Shown here: positions 1 through 12,366 of the stretch, piece after piece
Position numbering within the stretch: the first letter of the stretch is position 1
Layout: every line of letters begins with the position of its first letter
Source: Penium margaritaceum
Taxonomy: Eukaryota; Streptophyta; Zygnematophyceae; Desmidiales; Peniaceae
NCBI GenBank assembly: GCA_023375785.1
Contig: SZWC01001161.1
Span: 106,933-170,932, forward strand
DNA: 64,000 nt
Direction: 5' to 3'
Program-made: the position numbers and the translations under genes
The notes under the pieces: model-generated
Databases searched by the model: none
Told to the model about the DNA's origin: nothing
The model's input: the letters and a program-made list of their open reading frames with translations, nothing else

Positions 1-1294
1 GGTTTGGGAACACCAGGTATCAACTTAAAAGCACAAGGACCTTCAATGAGTTGTGGCACGGTGTGGATACCATGCACGATGACCAACAAAAGTAGGCACA
101 TGTCACTGACCATGACCAAAGAAAGTCACCATGTGTGGTAAACTTTGACAACTCATAACACGAGTCACAAATACTCAGAGTGGAAAATAATGGTTTCTGA
201 ATACTAGTGTTTGACTAGCAAGTACAAATACCTTTAATATGTAGTGGCACTGTGTGGCTACAATGCACAGTGACCAACCAACGTATGCATATGTCACTGA
301 CCATGACCAAATAATTTCACTTCATGTGGTCAATGTTGACAACTCACAACACAAGTCACAGATAGTGAGAGAGGGTAACAATGGTTTTGGACGACTAGCT
401 ATCAACTAGAAAGCACAAAGACCTTCAATATGTAGTGACACGGCGTGGTAACCCTGTACAGTGACAAAGCAAAGTATGCGCATGTCACTAACCACGACCA
501 AAAGAATTTCACAGTGTGTGGTCAACGTTGAAAACTCATAACACGGGTCACAAATGGTCAGAGGGGGAAAAACTCGGTTGGGAATCCTAGTTATCAACTA
601 GCAAGTACAAAGTCCTTCAACAAGCAGTGGTACGGTGTGGCTAGCGTGCACAGTGACCAACCAAAGGATGCATACGTCACAGACTATGACCGAAGAAGTC
701 CACTATCCGTGGTCAGCATTGACAACTCACAACACGAGTCACAGATAGTCAGAGGGGGGTAACAATTGTGTGGGAAGACTAGCTATCAACTAGGATGCAC
801 AAAGACCTTCAATGCGTAGTGACATGGCGTGGTAACCACATACTCTGATAAAACAAACTAGGCATATGTCAGTGACCATGAACAAAGAATTTCAATATGG
901 GTGGTCAACGTTCACAACTCTTAACACGAGTCCAAAATGGTCGGAGGGGGGGGGGAAATGGTTTCCAAACACTATGTATCTTCTACCAAGTACAAAGATC
1001 TTTCGTATGTATTACCACGGTGTGGCTACCTTACACAATGACCTACCCAAGTAGGCATACATCACTGCTCATGACCAAAGACGTTTAGTGTGTGTGGTCA
1101 GCGTTCACAACTCATAATACAAGTAAAAAATGGGCAGAGGGAGAAACAATGGTTTGGGAATACTTGGTATCGACTAGCAAGTACAAAGACCTTCGATAAT
1201 TGGTGGCACGGTGTGGCTACCATGCACAATGACCAACAAAAGTATGCCTGTGTCACTGGACATTATAAAAAGAATTTCACTGTGTGTAGTCAAC
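1..1294 (+). repeat. Satellite block 1, including specialised monomers of the ~2.2-kb unit
   Basis: Head-to-tail ~190-bp monomers, recognised by the recurring segments GTGGCACGGTGTGGCTA, TGACCAACCAAAG, CACGAGTCACAAATGGTCAG and CAAGTACAAA-ACCTTCAA. An E/F monomer junction lies near 410. From about 627 the block enters the second unit type: monomers start near 627, 819, 1012 and 1203 (spacing 190-193 bp). The two starting at 819 and 1012 carry private sequence, for example a G-run followed by AAATGGTTTCCAAAC near 945-968, that is absent from ordinary hexamers. The monomer starting at 1203 is interrupted by the SINE-like insert. No gene is supported in this block. Confidence 0.93.
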
Positions 1295-1805
1295 TTTCCT
1301 TGTTATGGCTGGTCATCCGGAGGAACGGTTGACAAGTTATTCAATCTCAAAGTTGCAAAATTTGCAATTCCGTCCACGTCAATTGTTTATGATTAAACTG
1401 ACTTTGTTATTATTCATGATTTTAAAAACTACACTCTAATCTTACCCCCCTTAGTTTATGTCCTCTACCCATAGGAACTCCTATAACATCATTTGGACAT
1501 CATATAAACACCATGTGAGTTGGCTTAGTGCTTATAGAGTTAGATTCTTGAGCGGTAGGTCCTGGATTTGAATCCTCGTACGCGCAATATAGAATATGCT
1601 CGCGACCTGGGGGGGGCGGCCGTGTTGTGATACCTCTACTCTACCTTCGAGCCCAAGCCGTGGGGGGGTAGGGGGGGTGTCATAATGCGGTCGCAAATCT
1701 GTCCTCCAGGTCGTCCACGGAACATCCCTCTAGGGGGGGGTGGGAGGGAGTATTCCAGTGAAGGCACCTACGCGCAACAAATAAACAAAAACCGACCTGG
1801 TGTCA
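1295..1805 (+). mobile_element. SINE-like (tRNA-headed) insert, copy 1
   Basis: Non-satellite sequence of ~510 bp inside a monomer; the satellite stops after GTGTGTAGTCAAC and resumes at AGGGAGAAAC, with about 40 bp of monomer missing. A tRNA-like region has an A-box match TTGGCTTAGTGC (1520-1531) and a B-box match GATTTGAATCC (1565-1575). Their start-to-start distance is close to the ~44 nt of a tRNA, suggesting an internal Pol III promoter. Downstream lie G-runs, including 8G-T-3G-A-3G at 1733-1748, and an A-rich stretch (AACAAATAAACAAAAAC) near 1777-1792. CGACCTGG occurs at 1603-1610 and 1793-1800. The tRNA head is seen directly; the SINE label is inference, because no family was matched and no clean outer target-site duplication is visible. 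Confidence 0.5.
1733..1748 (+). other. Potential G-quadruplex in SINE-like insert
   Basis: Eight G, then T-GGG-A-GGG, satisfies the four-G3-tract pattern with 1-nt loops. Equivalent G-rich segments occur in copies 2, 3, 5 and 6 of the insert. A second G-run follows CGACCTG in the same insert. Folding is predicted from pattern only. Confidence 0.6.
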
Positions 1806-3102
1806 AAGGGAGAAACCTTTTGCTATTTATTGACTAGCGAGTGCAAAGACCTTCAACAAGAAGTGGCACAGTGTGGCTACCATGCACAATGACCAACCAG
1901 ATGAGGCATGTACCATGCACCATGACCAAATAATTTCACTATGTGTGCTCAACGTTGACAACCCATAACATGGGTCACGAATTGTCAGAGGGGGGAAACA
2001 ATAGTTTAGGAATACTAGATACCAACTAGCAAGTACAACAAACTTCATTCAGTAGTAGCACGGTGTGGCTACCATGCACAATGACTAACCAGGGTAGGCA
2101 TATGTACTGCCTTTGACCAAAGAAATCTGTTGTGTGTGGTCAACGTTGACATTTCATAATACAAGTCACAAATGGTCAGAGGGAGAAACAATGGTTTGAG
2201 AACACCAGGTATCAACTAAAAAGCACAAGGACCTTCAATTCGTTGTGCCACGGTGTGGATAACATGCACGATGACCAACCAAAGTAGGCACATGTCACTG
2301 ACCATGATCAAAGAAAGTCACCATGTGTGGTAACCTTTGACAACTCATAACACGAGTCACGAATGATCAGAATGGAAGATAATGGTTTCTGAATACTAGT
2401 TTTTGCCTAGCAAGTACAAATGCTTTTAATATGTAGTGGCACAGTGTGGCTACAATGCACAGTGACCAACCAAAGTATGCATATGTCACTGACCATGACC
2501 AAAGAATTTCACTTCATGTGGTCAATGTTGACAACTCACAACACAAGTCACAGATAGTCAGAGAGGGTAACAATGGTTTGGGCAGACTAGCTATCAACTA
2601 GAAAGCACAAAGACCTTCAATACATAGTGACACGGCGAGGTAACCATGTACAGTGACAAACCAAAGTAGGGATATGTCACTAACCATGACCAAACGAATT
2701 TCACAGTGTGTGGTCAACGTTGAAAACTCATAACACGGGTCACAAATGGTCAGAGGGGGAAACAATCGGTTGGGAACACTAGTTATCAACTAGCAAGTAC
2801 AAAGTCCTTCAACAAGTAGTGGAACGGTGTGGCTAGCGTGCACAGTGACCAACCAAAGGATGCATACGTCAAAGACTATGACCGAAGAAGTCCACTATGC
2901 GTGGTCAGCATTGACAACTCACAACACGAGTCACAGATAGTCAGAGGGGGGTAACAATTGTGTGGGAAGACTAGCTATCAACTAGAAAGCACAAAGACCT
3001 TCGATAAGTGGTGGCACGGTGTGGCTACCATGCACAATGACCAACAAAAGTATGCCTGTGTCACTGGACATTTTAAAAAGAATTTCACTGTGTGTAGTCA
3101 AC
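1806..3102 (+). repeat. Satellite block 2
   Basis: Resumes mid-monomer after the insert; monomers start near 1863, 2055 and 2245. An E/F junction is near 2602. After the monomer ending near 2990 the sequence jumps directly from an E-type tail (CTAGCTATCAACTAGAAAGCACAAAG) into the insert-bearing monomer. The two specialised monomers seen upstream of copies 1, 3, 4, 5 and 6 are therefore absent here, a local deletion relative to the other insert-bearing units. Confidence 0.92.
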
Positions 3103-3612
3103 TTTCCTTGTTATGGCTGGTCAGTCGGAGGAACGGTTGACAAGTTATTCAATCTCAAAGTTGCAAAATTTGCAATTCCGTCCGTGTCAATTGTTTATGA
3201 TTAAACTGACTTTGTTATTATTCATGATTTTAAAAACTACCCTCTAATCGTACCCCCCTTTGTTTATGTCCTCTACCCATAGGAACTCCTATAACATCAT
3301 TTGGACATCATATAAACACCATGTGAGTTGGCTTAGTGCTTATAGAGTTAGATTCTTGAGCGGTAGGTCCTGGGTTTGAATCCTCGTACGCGCAATATAG
3401 AATAGGCTCATGACCTGGGAGGGGGCGGCCGTGTTGTGATACCTCTACTCTACCTTCGAGCCCAAGCCGTGGGGGGTAGGGGGGGTTTCATAATGCGGTC
3501 GCAAATCTGTCCTCCAGGTCGTCCACGGAACATCCCTCTAGGGGGGGTGGGAGGGAGTATTCCAGTGAAGGCACCTACGCGCAACAAATAAACAAAAACC
3601 GACCTGGTGTCA
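3103..3612 (+). mobile_element. SINE-like insert, copy 2
   Basis: Same left and right satellite junctions as copy 1. B box is the consensus GGTTTGAATCC at 3373-3383. It differs from copy 1 by scattered single-base changes and G-run length. The shared junctions indicate amplification of one ancestral insertion with the array, not independent retroposition. Confidence 0.5.
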
Positions 3613-5100
3613 AAGGGAGAAATCTTTTGCTATTTATTGACTAGCGAGTGCAAAGACTTTCAACAAGAAGTGGCATAGTGTGGCTACCATGCACAATGAC
3701 CAACCAGATTAGGCATGTACCATGCACCATGACCAAATAATTTCACTATGTGTGCTCAACGTTGACAACCCATAATATGGGTCACGAATTGTCAGAAAGG
3801 GGAAACAATAGTTTAGGAATACTAGATACCAACTAGCAAGTACAACGAACTTCAGTCAGTAGTAGCACGGTGTGGCTACCATGCACAATGACCGACCAAA
3901 GTAGGCATATGTCACTTACTATGACCAAACGAATTTCACAGTGTGTGGTCAACGTTGAAAACTCATAACACGAGTCACGAATGATCAGAATGGAAGATAA
4001 TGGTTTCTGAATACTAGTTTTCGCCTAGCAAGTACAAATACCTTCAATATGTAGTGGCACAATGTGGCTTCAATGCACAGTGACCAACCAACGTATGCAT
4101 ATGTCACTGACCATGACCAAAGAAAGTCACCATGTGTGGTAAACTTTGACAACTCATAACACGAGTCACGAATGATCAGAATGGAAGATAATGGTTTCTG
4201 AATACTAGTTTTCGCCTAGCAAGTACAAATACCTTCAATATGTAGTGGCACAATGTGGCTTCAATGCACAGTGACCAACCAACGTATGCATATGTCACTG
4301 ACCATGACCAAAGAAAGTCACCATGTGTGGTAAACTTTGACAACTCATAACACGAGTCACGAATGATCAGAATGGAAGATAATGGTTTCTGAATACTAGT
4401 TTTCGCCTAGCAAGTACAAATACCTTCAATATGTAGTGGCACAATGTGGCTTCAATGCACAGTGACCAACCAACGTATGCATATGTCACTGACCATGACC
4501 AAAGAAAGTCACCATGTGTGGTAAACTTTGACAACTCATAACACGAGTCACGAATGATCAGAATGGAAGATAATGGTTTCTGAATACTAGTTTTCGCCTA
4601 GCAAGTACAAATACCTTCAATATGTAGTGGCACAATGTGGCTTCAATGCACAGTGACCAACCAACGTATGCATATGTCACTGACCATGACCAAAGAATTT
4701 CAATATGGGTGGTCAACGTTCACAACCCATAACACGAGTCCAAAATGGTCGGAGGGGGGGAAAATGGTTTCCAAACACTATGTATCTTCTACCAAGTACA
4801 AAGATCTTTCGTATGTATTACCACGGTGTGGCTACCGCGCACAATGACCTACCCAAGTAGGCATACATCACTGCTCATGACCAAAGAAGTTTAGTGTGTG
4901 TGGTCAGCGTTCACAACTCATAATACAAGTAAAAAATGGGCAGAGGGAGAAACAATGGTTTGGGAATACTTGGTATCCACTAGCAAGTACAAAGACCTTC
5001 GATAAGTGGTGGCACGGTGTGGCTACCATGCACAATGACCAACAAAAGTATGCCTGTGTCACTGGACATTTTAAAAAGAATTTCACTGTGTGTAGTCAAC
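3613..5100 (+). repeat. Satellite block 3 with a homogeneous monomer run
   Basis: Begins as in the other insert-bearing units, then enters a four-copy run of one chimeric monomer (separate entry), then returns at about 4694 to the specialised monomers that precede the insert. No gene is supported. Confidence 0.92.
3957..4694 (+). repeat. Four near-identical 191-bp chimeric monomers in tandem
   Basis: The landmark TGGAAGATAATGG recurs at 3991, 4182, 4373 and 4564, exactly 191 bp apart. The repeated unit joins the second half of a D-type monomer to the first half of an E-type monomer and carries private variants (TTCGCCTAGC, ACAATGTGGCTTCAATG) in every copy. By eye the inner copies are identical. 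Such uniformity contrasts with the six diverged types elsewhere and indicates very recent single-monomer amplification, or an assembly collapse/expansion. Confidence 0.9.
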
Positions 5101-5718
5101 TTTCCTTGTTATGGCTGGTCAGTCGGAGGAACGGTTGACAAGTTATTCAATCTCAAAGTTGCAAAATTTGCAATTCCGTCCGNNNNNNNNNNNNNNNNNN
5201 NNNNNNNNNNNNNNNNNNNNNNNNNNNNNNNNNNNNNNNNNNNNNNNNNNNNNNNNNNNNNNNNNNNNNNNNNNNNNNNNNNNNNNNNNNNNNNNNNNNN
5301 NNNNNNNNNNNNNNNNNNNNNNNNNNNNNNNNNNNNNNNNNNNNNNNNNNNNNNNNNNNNNNNNNNNNNNNNNNNNNNNNNNNNNNNNNNNNNNNNNNNN
5401 NNNNNNNNNNNNNNNNNNNNNNNNNNNNNNNNNNNNNNNNNNNNNNNNNNNNNNNNNNNNNNNNNNNNNNNNNNNNNNNNNNNNNNNNNNNNNNNNNNNN
5501 NNNNNNNNNNNNNNNNNNNNNNNNNGGGGGCGGCCGTGTTGTGATACCTCTACTCTACCTTCGAGCCCAAGCCGTGGGGGGGTAGGGGGGGTGTCATAAT
5601 GCGGTCGCAAATCTGTCCTCCAGGTCGTCCACGGAACATCCCTCTAGGGGGGGTGGGAGGGAGTATTCCAGTGAAGGCACCTACGCGCAACAAATAAACA
5701 AAAACCGACCTGGTGTCA
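5101..5718 (+). mobile_element. SINE-like insert, copy 3 (centre is an N gap)
   Basis: Left end and right part match copies 1 and 2; bases 5183-5525 are N. From the known copies about 230 bp should fill this interval, but the gap is 343 N, so the gap length is probably an estimate or extra sequence is missing. The tRNA head is not visible here. Confidence 0.45.
5183..5525. other. Assembly gap, 343 N
   Basis: Run of N inside insert copy 3. Open frames crossing it are meaningless. Confidence 0.99.
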
Positions 5719-8166
5719 AAGGGAGAAACCTTTTGCTATTTATTGACTAGCGAGTGCAAAGACCTTCAACAAGAAGTGGCACAGTGTGGCTACCATGCAC
5801 AATGACCAACCAGATTAGGCATGTACCATGCACCATGACCAAATAATTTCACTATGTGTGCTCAACGTTGACAACCCATAATATGGGTCACGAATTGTCA
5901 GAAAGGGGAAACAATAGTTTAGGAATACTAGATACCAACTAGCAAGTACAACGAACTTCAGTCAGTAGTAGCACGGTGTGGCTACCATGCACAATGACCG
6001 ACCAGTGTAGGCATATGTACTGCCTTTGACCAAAGAAATCTGCTGTGTGTGGTCAATATTGACATTTCATAATACGAGTCACAAATGGTCAGAGGGAGAA
6101 ACAATGGTTTGGGAACACCAGGTATCAACTAAAAAGCACAAGGACCTTCAATTCGTTGTGCCACGGTGTGGATAACATGCACGATGACCAACCAAAGTAG
6201 GCACATGTCTCTGACCATGACCAAAGAAAGTCACCATGTGTGGTAAACTTTGACAACTCATAACACGAGTCACGAATGATCAGAATGGAAGATAATGGTT
6301 TCTGAATACTAGTTTTCGCCTAGCAAGTACAAATGCCTTTAATATGTAGTGGCACAGTGTGGCTCCAATGCACAGTGACCAACCAAAGTATGCATATGTC
6401 ACTGACCATGACCAAAGAATTTCACTTCATGTGGTCAATGTTGACAACTCACAACACAAGTCACAGATAGTCAGAGAGGGTAACAATGGTTTGGGCAGAC
6501 TAGCTATCAACTAGAAAGCACAAAGACCTTCAATACATAGTGACACGGCGAGGTAACCATGTACAGTGACAAACCAAAGTAGGCATATGTCACTTACTAT
6601 GACCAAACGAATTTCACAGTGTGTGGTCAACGTTGAAAACTCATAACACGAGTCACAAATGGTCAGAGGGGGAAACAATGGGTTGGGAATACTAGTTATC
6701 AACTAGAAAGTACAAAGTCCTTCAACAAGCAGTGGCACGGTGTAGCTAGCGTGCACAGTGACCAACCAAAGGATGCATACGTCACTGACTATGACCGAAG
6801 AAGTCCACTATGTGTGGTCAACATTCACAACTCATAACACGAGTCACAAATGGTCAGAGGGAGAGACAATGGTTTGGGAACCCTATGTATCGACTAGAAA
6901 GAACAAAGAACTTCAATACGCAGTGGCACGGTGTGGCTAATGTGCACACCAAAAAACCAAACTAGGCATATGTCACTGACCATGACCAAATAATTTCAAT
7001 ATGGGTGGTCAACGTTCACCAACCATAACACGAGTCACAAACAGTCAGAGGGGGAAACAATGGTATGGGAATATCAGTTCTCAACTAGCAAGTAAAACAA
7101 ACTTCAATCAGAAGTAGCACAGTGTGGCTACCATGCACAATGACCGACCAAAGTAGGCATATGTACTGCCTTTGACCAAAGAAATATGCTGTGTGTGGTC
7201 AACATTAACATTTAATAATACGAGTCACAAATGGTCAGAGGGGAAAACAATGGTTTGGGAACACCAGGTATCAACTAAAAAGCACACAGACCTTTAATGA
7301 GTTGTGGAACGGTGTGGATACCATGCACAATGACAAACCAACGTAGGCACATGTCACTGACCATGACCAAAGAAAGTCACCATGTGTGGTAAACTTTGAC
7401 AACTCATAACACGAGTCACGAATGATCAGAATGGAAGAAAATGGTTTCTGAATACTAGTTTTTGCCTAGCAAGTACAAATACCTTTAATATGTAGTGGCA
7501 TAATGTGGCTACAATGCACAGTGACCAACCAAAGTATGCATATGTCACTGACCACGACCAAAGAATTTCACTTCATGTGGTCAATGTCGACAACTCACAA
7601 CACAAGTCACAGATAGTCAGAGGGGGTAACAATGGTTTGGGCAGACTAGCTATCAACTAGAAAGCACAAAGACCTTCAATACATAGTGACACGGCATGGT
7701 AACCATGTACAGTGACAAACCAAAGTAGGCATATGTCACTAACCATGACCAAACGAATTTCTCAGTGTGTGGTCAACGTTGAAAACTCATAACACGGGTC
7801 ACAAATTTTCAGAGGAGGAAACAATCGGTTGGGAACACTAGTTATCAACTAGCAAGTACAAAGTCCTTGAACAAGCAGTGGCACGGTGTGGCTAGCATAG
7901 TGACCAACCAAAGGATGCATACGTCACAGACTATGACCAAAGAAGTCCACTATGTGTTGTCAGCATTGACAGCTCACAACACGAGTCACAAATGTTCAGA
8001 GGGAGAGGCAATGGTTTGGGAACCCAATGTATCGACTAGAAAGGACAAAGAACTTAAATACGTAGTTGCACGGTGTGGCTACTATTCACACCAAACAACC
8101 AAACTAGGCATATGTCACTGACCATGACCGAATAATTTCAATATGGGTGGTCAACGTTCACCAACC

Positions 8167-8546
8167 ATAACACGAGTTACAAACGTTCAGAGGGGAAAAC
8201 AATGGTATGGGAATATCAGTTCTCAACTAGCAAGTAAAACGACCTTCAATCAGTAGTAGCACGGTGTGGCTACCATGCACAATGACCGACCAAAGTAGGC
8301 ATATGTTCTGCCTTTGACCACAGAAATCCACTGTGTGTGGTCAACATTGACAACTCATAACACGAGTCACGAATGGTCAGAGGGGAAAACAATGGTATGG
8401 GAATATCAGTTCTCAACTAGCAAGTAAAACGACCTTCAATCAGTAGTAGCACGGTGTGGCTACCATGCACAATGACCGACCAAAGTAGGCATATGTTCTG
8501 CCTTTGACCACAGAAATCCACTGTGTGTGGTCAACATTGACACTTC
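8167..8546 (+). repeat. Tandem duplication of a single ~190-bp monomer
   Basis: Two adjacent copies carry the same local variants (TATGTTCTGCCTTTGACCAC, AAATCCACTG); AATGGTATGG recurs at 8201 and 8391. The duplication accounts exactly for the 191-bp excess in the 2,288-bp landmark spacing of this region. Confidence 0.85.
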
Positions 8547-8826
8547 ATAATACGAGTCACAAATGGTCAGAAGGAGAAACATTGGTTTGGAAACACCAGG
8601 TATCAACTAAACAGCACAAGGACCTTCAATGAGTTGTGGCACGGTGTGGATACTATGCACAATGACCAACCAAAGTAGGAACATGTCACTGACCATGACC
8701 AAAGAAAGTCACCATGTGTGGTAAACTTTGACAACTCAAAACACGAGTCACAAATGGTCAGAGTGGAAAATAATGGTTTCTGAATACTAGTTATCGACTA
8801 GCAAGTACAAATACCTTTAATATGTG

Positions 8827-9018
8827 GTGGCACAGTGTGGCCACAATGCACACTGACCAACCAAAGTATCCATATGTCACTATCCATGACCAATCGAATT
8901 TCACAGTGTGTGGTCAACGTTGAAAACTCATAACACGAGTCACGAATGGTCAGAGGGGAAAACAATGGGTTGGGAACACTAGTTATCAACTAGCAAGTAC
9001 AAAGACGTTCAACAAGCA
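8827..9018 (+). repeat. E/F hybrid monomer (pentamer marker)
   Basis: The first half is E-like with private variants (GTGGTGGCACAGTGTGGCCACAATG). The second half is F-like (CTAACC/CTATCC-ATGACCAA-CGAATTTCACAGTG, GTTGAAAACTC). One such hybrid replaces the separate E and F monomers, shortening the HOR from six to five monomers (951 bp). Confidence 0.85.
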
Positions 9019-11976
9019 GTGGCACGGTGTGGCTAGCGTGCATTGTGACCAACCAAAGGATGCATACGTCACTGACTATGACCGAAGAAGTCGACTATGT
9101 GTGGTCAACATTGACAACTCATAACACGAGTCACAAATGGTCAGAGGGACAGAAAATGGTTTGGGAACCCTATCTATCAACGAGAAAGAACAAAGAACTT
9201 CAATACGCAGTGGCACGGCATGGATAACATGCACACCAAACAACCAAACTAGGCATATGTCACTGACCATGACCAACTAATTTCAATATGGGTGGTCAAC
9301 GTTCACCAACCATAACACGAGTCACAAACAGTCAGAGGGGGAATAAATGGTATGGGAATATCAGTTCTCAACTAGCAAGAAAAACAAACTTCAATCAGAA
9401 GTAGCACAGTGTGGCTACCATGCACAATGACCGACCAAAGTAGGCATATGTACTGCCTTTGACCAAAGAAATCCGCTGTGTGTGGTCAACATTGACATTT
9501 CATAATGCGAGTCACAAATGGTCAGAGGGGAAAACAATGGTTTGGGAACACCAGGTATCAACTGAAAAGCACACGGACCTTCAATGAGTTGTGGCACGGT
9601 GTGGATACCATGCACGATGACCAACCAAAGTAGGCAAATGTCACTGACCATGACCAAAGAAAGTCACCATGTGTGGTAAAATTTGAAAACTCATAACACG
9701 AGTCACAAATGGTCAGAATGGAAGATAATGGTTTCTGAATACTATTTATCGACTACCAAGTACAAATACCTTCAATATGTAGTGGCACAGTGTGGCTACA
9801 ATGCACAATGACCAACCAACGTATGCATATGTCACTGACCATGACCAAAGAATTTCACTTCATGTGGTCAATGTTGACAACTCACAACACGAGTCACAGA
9901 TAGTCAGAGGGGGTAACAATGGTTTGGGCAGACTAGCTATCAACTAGAAAGCACAAAGACCTTCAATACATAGTGACACGGCGTGGTAACCATGTACAGT
10001 GACAAACCAAAGTAGGCATACGTCACTAACCATGACCAAACGAATTTCACAGTGTGTGGTCAACGTTGAAAACTCATGACACGAGTCACAAATGGTCAGA
10101 GGGGAAAACAATGGGTTGGGAACACTAGTTATCAACTAGAAAGTACAAAGACCTTCAACAAGCAGTGGCACGGTGTAGCTAGCGTGCACAGTGACCAACC
10201 AAAGGATGCATACGTCACTGACTATGACCGAAGAAGTCCACTGTGTGTGGTCAACATTCACAACTCATAACACGAGTCACAAATGGTCAGAGGGAGAGAC
10301 AATGGTTTGGGAACCCTATGTATCAACTAGAAAGAACAAAGAACTTCAATACGTAGTGGCACGGTGTGGCTACTATGCACTCCAAACAACCAAACTAGGC
10401 ATATGTCACTGACCATGACCAAATAATTTCAATATGGGTGGTCAACGTTCACCAACCATAACACGAGTCACAAACGGTCAGAGGGGGAAACAATGGTATG
10501 GGAATATCAGTTCTCAACTAGCAAGAAAAACGACCTTCAATCAGTAGTAGCACGGTGTGGCTACCATGCACAATTACCAACCAAAGTAGGCATATGTTCT
10601 GCCTTTTACCAAAGAAATCCGCTGTGTGTGGTCAACATTGACACTTCATAATACGAGTCACAAATGGTCAGAGGGAGACACAATGGTTTGGGAACACCAG
10701 GTATCAACTAAAAAGCACAAGGACCTTCAATGAGTTGTGGCACGGTGTGGATACCATGCACGATGACCAACCAAAGTAGGCACATGTCACTGACCATGAC
10801 CAAAGAAAGTCACCATGTGTGGTAACCTTTGACAACTCATAACACGAGTCACAAATGGTCAGAGTGGAAAATAATGGTTTCTGAATACTAGTGTTTGACT
10901 AGCAAGTACAAATACCTTTAATATGTAGTGGCACTGTGTGGCTACAATGCACAGTGACGAACCAACGTATGCATATGTCACTGACCATGACCAAATAATT
11001 TCACTTCATGTGGTCAATGTTGACAACTCACAACACAATTCACAGATAGTGAGAGAGGGTAACAATGGTTTTGGACGACTAGCTATCAACTAGAAAGCAC
11101 AAAGACCTTCAATACGTAGTGACACAGCCTGGTAACCCTGTACAGTGACAAAGCAAAGTATGCGCATGTCACTAACCACGACCAAAAGAATTTCACAGTT
11201 TGTGGTCAACGTTGAAAACTCATAACACGGGTCACAAATGGTCAGAGGGGGAAACAATCGGTTGAGAACACTAGTTATCAACTAGCAAGTACAAAGTCCT
11301 TCAACAAGCAGTGGCACGGTGTGGCTAGCGTGTACAGTGACCAACCAAAGGATGCATACGTCACAGACTATGACCGAAGAAGTCCACTATTTGTGGTCAG
11401 CATTGACAACTCACAACACGAGTCACAGATAGTCAGAGGGGGGTAACGATTGTGTGGGAAGACTAGCTATCAACTAGAAAGCACAAAGATCTTCAATGCA
11501 TAGTGACATGGCGTGGTAACCACATACTGTGATAAAACAAACTAGGCATATGTCAGTGACCATGACCAAAGAATTTCAATATGGGTGGTCAACGTTCACA
11601 ACCCATAACACGAGTCCAAAATGGTCGGAGGGGGGAAAAATGGTTTCCAAACACTATGTATCTTCTACCAAGTACAAAGATCTTTTGTATGTATTACCAC
11701 GGTGTGGCTACCGTGCACAATGACCTACCCAAGTAGGCATACAGCACTGCTCATGACCAAAGAAGTTTAGTGTGTGTGGTCAGCGTTCACAACTCATAAT
11801 ACAAGTAAAAAATGGGCAGAGGGAGAAACAATGGTTTGGGAATACTTGGTATCGACTAGCAAGTACAAAGACCTTCGATAAGAGGTTGCACGGTGTGGCT
11901 ACCATGCACAATGACCAACAAAAGTATGCCTGTGTCACTGGACATTATAAAAGGAATTTCACTGTGTGTAGTCAAC

Positions 11977-12366
11977 TTTCCTTGTTATGGCTGGTCAGTC
12001 AGAGGAACGGTTGACAAGTTATTCAATCTCAAAGTTGCAAAATTTGCAATTCCGTCCGTGTCAATTGTTTATGATTAAACTGACTTTGTTATTATTCATG
12101 ATTTTTAAAACTACCCTCTAATCGTACACCCCCTTTGTTTATGTCCTCTACCCATAGGAACTCCTATAACATCATTTAGACATCATATATACACCATGTG
12201 AGTTGTCTTAGTGCTTATAGAGTTAGATTCTGGAGCGGTAGGTCCTCGGTTTGAATCCTCGTACGCGCAATATAGAATAGGCTCGCGACCTGGGGGGGGG
12301 GGGGGAGGGAGTATTCCAGTGAAGGCACCTACGCGCAACAAATAAACAAAAACCGACCTGGTGTCA
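11977..12366 (+). mobile_element. SINE-like insert, copy 4, with internal G-run deletion
   Basis: The tRNA head is present, but the interval from the first G-run to the second is missing: CGACCT is followed by 14 G (12,292-12,305) and then AGGGAGTATTCC. Relative to copy 1 about 122 bp are lost. Both breakpoints lie within G-runs, so the deletion is most simply explained by slippage or recombination between them. Confidence 0.55.

Larger units (their letters stand above)
5719..11976 (+). repeat. Satellite block 4 (hexamer/pentamer HORs)
   Basis: E/F junction landmarks (AAGCACAAAGACCTTCAATA) occur near 6515, 7660, 9948 and 11,094. Spacings are 1,145, 2,288 and 1,146 bp: one hexamer, a hexamer plus pentamer plus one extra duplicated monomer, and one hexamer. 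The extra monomer is the tandem duplication at 8.17-8.55 kb. The last ~690 bp are the specialised monomers leading into insert copy 4. No gene is supported. Confidence 0.93.

Noticed and set aside
406-597. Recurring 60-96-codon open frames on both strands of the satellite
   Set aside because: They recur in phase with the monomers, start and stop at conserved satellite positions, overlap on both strands and match no known domain; they are products of repeat sequence.
1513-1585. Functional tRNA gene in the SINE-like insert
   Set aside because: A and B boxes are present but I could not form a convincing acceptor stem and cloverleaf; better read as a tRNA-derived SINE head.
5017-5610. Open frames of 155-175 codons around 5.0-5.6 kb
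   Set aside because: Most of their length is the N gap.
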